Source: Microcaldota archaeon
GTDB taxonomy: Archaea > Micrarchaeota > Micrarchaeia > Anstonellales > Bilamarchaeaceae
Assembly: GCA_030668565.1 (NCBI GenBank)
Contig: DAOVFD010000049.1
Span: 1-8,014 of the forward strand
Length of the DNA: 8,014 nucleotides
Direction of reading: 5' to 3'
In this document: positions 6,515 through 8,014 of the stretch, piece after piece
Layout of the letters: each line of letters opens with the position of its first letter
Position numbering within the stretch: position 1 is the stretch's first letter
The notes under the pieces: generated by a model
Seen by the model: the letters and a program-made list of their open reading frames with translations, nothing else
Database searches by the model: none
What the model was told of the DNA's origin: nothing
Translations under genes and position numbers: made by a program

Positions 6515-7338
6515 CAGATCACACTCTCTTCAAGTTCCCGGGGGGTGGTTGGATAGAATGTCTCCCATTCGAAGCATTTGATCATTTCATCTCCAGTTAA
6601 TGGAATGACTTCCACATTAAGAGCATTTGCAAGAACAGTTCTCAGCTCGCTTGCCTGGGACCTTACGGCTGCAAGCGCCGCCTCTTTGCTTATTCCCGTT
6701 GCAGTGGTCATCGCATATGCTATTACACCCATCGGCTTTACGCCCCTTATGAGCTTGTTCAACTGTACATCCCAGTGGGCAACTTCCCTCTCGTATTTGT
6801 CCATCCTGAGTACATCGGGATCGGGTTTGTCCCTTTCCCTTGAAAGTCTAAGCTGTGCTTCCGCCCTCTTGGTTTCAATCATTTTTCTCTTTTCGCCTAC
6901 ATCCTCCACATAGAGCATGTACGCTATCTTTGTAACGTATTTCAGATTTGAAATCGCCCTTTCAAAGTACTGGTTGTAAGCTACATTTTCCTCAAGTGCC
7001 TTTTCAGTTGCTGATTCGAATATCTTCAATCCGAGGAATTCCGATGCATAGAATACTCCGCCAACCTTTTTCACTATTGCATCCTGTTCCGGAGGTATTT
7101 CATATCCGGTATCAGTTACCATCACCACTTTTGTCCTCTGTGTTATAAGAGGTATTATAAGATAACCATATTTCCAAAGAAGAACTCCTCCGAATGAACC
7201 AAGGAAACAGAGAAACCCGCCTACCATGGCTCCCAGAGACCATGACGCGCTTGCTCCTATAAATGCGAGTATGCCACCAACGGCACCTATAGCAAGTGAG
7301 CCATATATATAGGTTTTTGCACCAGATGTTTGAATCAT
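6514..7338 (-). CDS. Two-TM membrane protein with a VirB4 N-domain-like cytoplasmic region (VirB3/PrgI-VirB4N-like)
   Basis: Seen in the 274 residues: two Gly/Ala-rich TM helices at about 9-30 and 34-56, with further hydrophobic residues to 65, then a roughly 210-residue soluble part placed in the cytoplasm. The soluble part contains a long charged helix (about 148-190) and a region around 195-255 with the order beta strand (VIAYAM), helix, then VEVIPLTGDEMI, and ends in a YPTTPRELEE tail. This order resembles the N-terminal (CagE/TrbE/VirB4-N) domain of VirB4 proteins, which in bacteria precedes the motor in the same chain. The short hairpin resembles VirB3 or PrgI, and VirB3-VirB4 fusions are known. 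The resemblance is judged by eye and is inference. It is the first gene of the operon and overlaps the ATPase start by one base, which fits two halves of a split VirB4 made in equal amounts. Confidence 0.85.
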   Translation of the reverse strand: MIQTSGAKTYIYGSLAIGAVGGILAFIGASASWSLGAMVGGFLCFLGSFGGVLLWKYGYLIIPLITQRTKVVMVTDTGYEIPPEQDAIVKKVGGVFYASEFLGLKIFESATEKALEENVAYNQYFERAISNLKYVTKIAYMLYVEDVGEKRKMIETKRAEAQLRLSRERDKPDPDVLRMDKYEREVAHWDVQLNKLIRGVKPMGVIAYAMTTATGISKEAALAAVRSQASELRTVLANALNVEVIPLTGDEMIKCFEWETFYPTTPRELEESVI

Positions 7339-7341
7339 TTT

Positions 7342-7348
7342 CTCCCTC
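7342..7348 (-). promoter_or_regulatory. Shine-Dalgarno-like site for the first operon gene
   Basis: GAGGGAG ends 3 bases before ATG 7338. Its GAGG core (7348-7345) is 6 bases from the start codon, a usual distance. It supports the chosen start. Confidence 0.55.
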
Positions 7349-7381
7349 GGTATTATGAGAATAGGTAATATTCTATGCTAC

Positions 7382-7400
7382 TATATATTAAAAGCTAATC
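7382..7400 (-). promoter_or_regulatory. Archaeal TATA-box promoter of the VirB4-like operon
   Basis: Read on the - strand, the 82-base gap before the operon holds TTTTAATATATA (7393-7382), an archaeal TATA box, preceded by GGATTAGC, a weak BRE-like stretch. A start of transcription about 25 bases from its centre would fall near 7360, giving a short leader of about 20 bases. It is the only clear promoter in the window and implies the operon can be expressed separately from the MNT-HEPN pair upstream. Confidence 0.6.
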
Positions 7401-7420
7401 CTTCGGGGCAGAAACAAGTC

Positions 7421-7846
7421 CTAGCTCTTCGCAATTATTTTTTTGACAACAACCAAAAATCCCTTTGCTAATTTTATGGCACTCTCAGCTTCTGCCTCCT
7501 GAACTTCCCTTATATTAATGTCCTCATCCCCGTATATTATTTTGTGCCTTATCGTCCTTAATGCATTCAGTTCGTTAATATACTTCATTTCAATTATTCC
7601 ACTGTATTTCTCTCTGACATACGTGCACAAGCCATAATGATTTCTTTCCTTGTACCCGTCTTTGAAAAGCAATGCCCTCGCTGAATGGAACATGGAGGTA
7701 TACGCGGCGAGCATCGCCTCTTCATAAGAACCCGTATCCAGGTCTGCTTCAGCTCTGTGGAGTTTGTGTTCTGCCATCGTAAGCGAGTTGTGCACCCGTT
7801 TGATATCAGGCATAATCTTTTTCACATATTCCTCCATATCTGTCAT
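7421..7846 (-). CDS. HEPN domain protein (partner of the adjacent nucleotidyltransferase)
   Basis: HEPN proteins are small all-helical proteins, many of them RNases, commonly paired with minimal nucleotidyltransferases as toxin-antitoxin or nucleotide-binding modules. The 141 residues are typical of the PF05168-like branch: helix one at about 18-35, the AAYTSMFHSARALLFKDGY core (47-65), and the closing LRTIRHKIIYGDED (96-109). The C-terminal motif is R97-x3-H101-x3-Y105 rather than the Rx4HxY of the HepT type, so RNase activity is uncertain. ATG 7846 overlaps the upstream TGA by four bases (ATGA), marking translational coupling; Met4 is an alternative start. No terminator is evident downstream, so reading into the next operon is possible. 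Confidence 0.88.
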   Translation of the reverse strand: MTDMEEYVKKIMPDIKRVHNSLTMAEHKLHRAEADLDTGSYEEAMLAAYTSMFHSARALLFKDGYKERNHYGLCTYVREKYSGIIEMKYINELNALRTIRHKIIYGDEDINIREVQEAEAESAIKLAKGFLVVVKKIIAKS

Positions 7847-8014
7847 AGTACCACTGGCTTTTCTCCATATAACGCTATAGAATTTATTATTACATTTTCA
7901 TAAAATACCTTATCAGCACTTGCTTTTTTTTTCCATTCAATTGGCGTATAAACAGAGATATTCACTTCTTTTTTTGTTCCTCTTGCATGAGCAGCAATTT
8001 CTTTTTTTCCTTTG
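7843..8014 (-). CDS. Minimal nucleotidyltransferase (MNT), C-terminal fragment cut by the window edge
   Basis: Only the last 56 codons are in the window; the 5' part, including the GS...DxD catalytic site, lies beyond 8014. The visible frame starts at 8013 and ends with TGA at 7845-7843. It contains VNISVYTPIEWKKK (residues 17-30 of the fragment) and ends IALYGEKPVVL. The strand-TPxEW-helix-LYG pattern is the usual end of MNT-fold proteins paired with HEPN. Its coupling to the HEPN start (ATGA) strengthens the call. The fragment is far poorer in GC (about 29% by hand count for 7861-8014) than the operon, and holds A7, A7 and A9 tracts. Whether it is catalytically intact cannot be judged here. 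Confidence 0.78.
   Translation of the reverse strand, partial: KGKKEIAAHARGTKKEVNISVYTPIEWKKKASADKVFYENVIINSIALYGEKPVVL

Noticed and set aside
7339..7420. Small RNA, riboswitch or CRISPR-like element in the only intergenic gap
   Set aside because: The 82 bases show only a TATA-type promoter and a Shine-Dalgarno site; there are no repeats and no strong stem. No tRNA, rRNA, IS or CRISPR signature was seen elsewhere in the window.

Overview
This window comes from an archaeon. The first gene encodes transcription factor E (TFE), which is found in archaea and, as TFIIE-alpha, in eukaryotes. The one usable intergenic gap carries an archaeal TATA-type promoter, and several starts have good Shine-Dalgarno sites. 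GC is moderate (roughly 40-45% by eye), genes are tightly packed or overlapping, and Lys-rich tails are common. The style recalls DPANN or other uncultured archaea, but no marker here fixes the lineage. Coding density is close to complete: the only real gap is 7339-7420.

Layout. (1) On the + strand, 1-1118, lies TFE followed by a Nudix hydrolase that overlaps it by 4 bases. (2) On the - strand, running from 7338 down to 1119, is a compact five-gene operon. In transcription order it encodes: a two-TM protein whose cytoplasmic part resembles the N-terminal domain of VirB4 (6514-7338); a VirB4/HerA-type ATPase (4931-6514); a small zinc-ribbon protein with a TM hairpin (4509-4928); a coiled-coil plus winged-helix protein (3749-4417, very probably starting at 4509 but split by a frameshift); and an 874-residue protein anchored at both ends with a large outside domain (1119-3743). 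Junctions are 1-base overlaps or gaps of 2-5 bases, so the five are almost certainly co-transcribed. (3) At the right end, also on the - strand, a HEPN protein (7421-7846) follows the truncated 3' end of a minimal nucleotidyltransferase gene (7843-8014), a typical MNT-HEPN pair.

How the genes may work together. The five-gene operon looks like an envelope-spanning, ATP-driven machine of the VirB4/CedB type, meaning a type IV secretion-like or DNA-transfer apparatus. The ATPase and the VirB4-N-like domain, normally one polypeptide in bacteria, are here two neighbouring genes, with the N-domain fused to a VirB3/PrgI-like membrane hairpin. The other three proteins are not recognised as known secretion components. 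Three of the four membrane or accessory partners carry very basic ends predicted to be cytoplasmic, which would suit nucleic-acid handling. No relaxase, VirD4-type coupling protein, polytopic VirB6/CedA-like channel or pilin is visible here, so the substrate and direction of transport are open.
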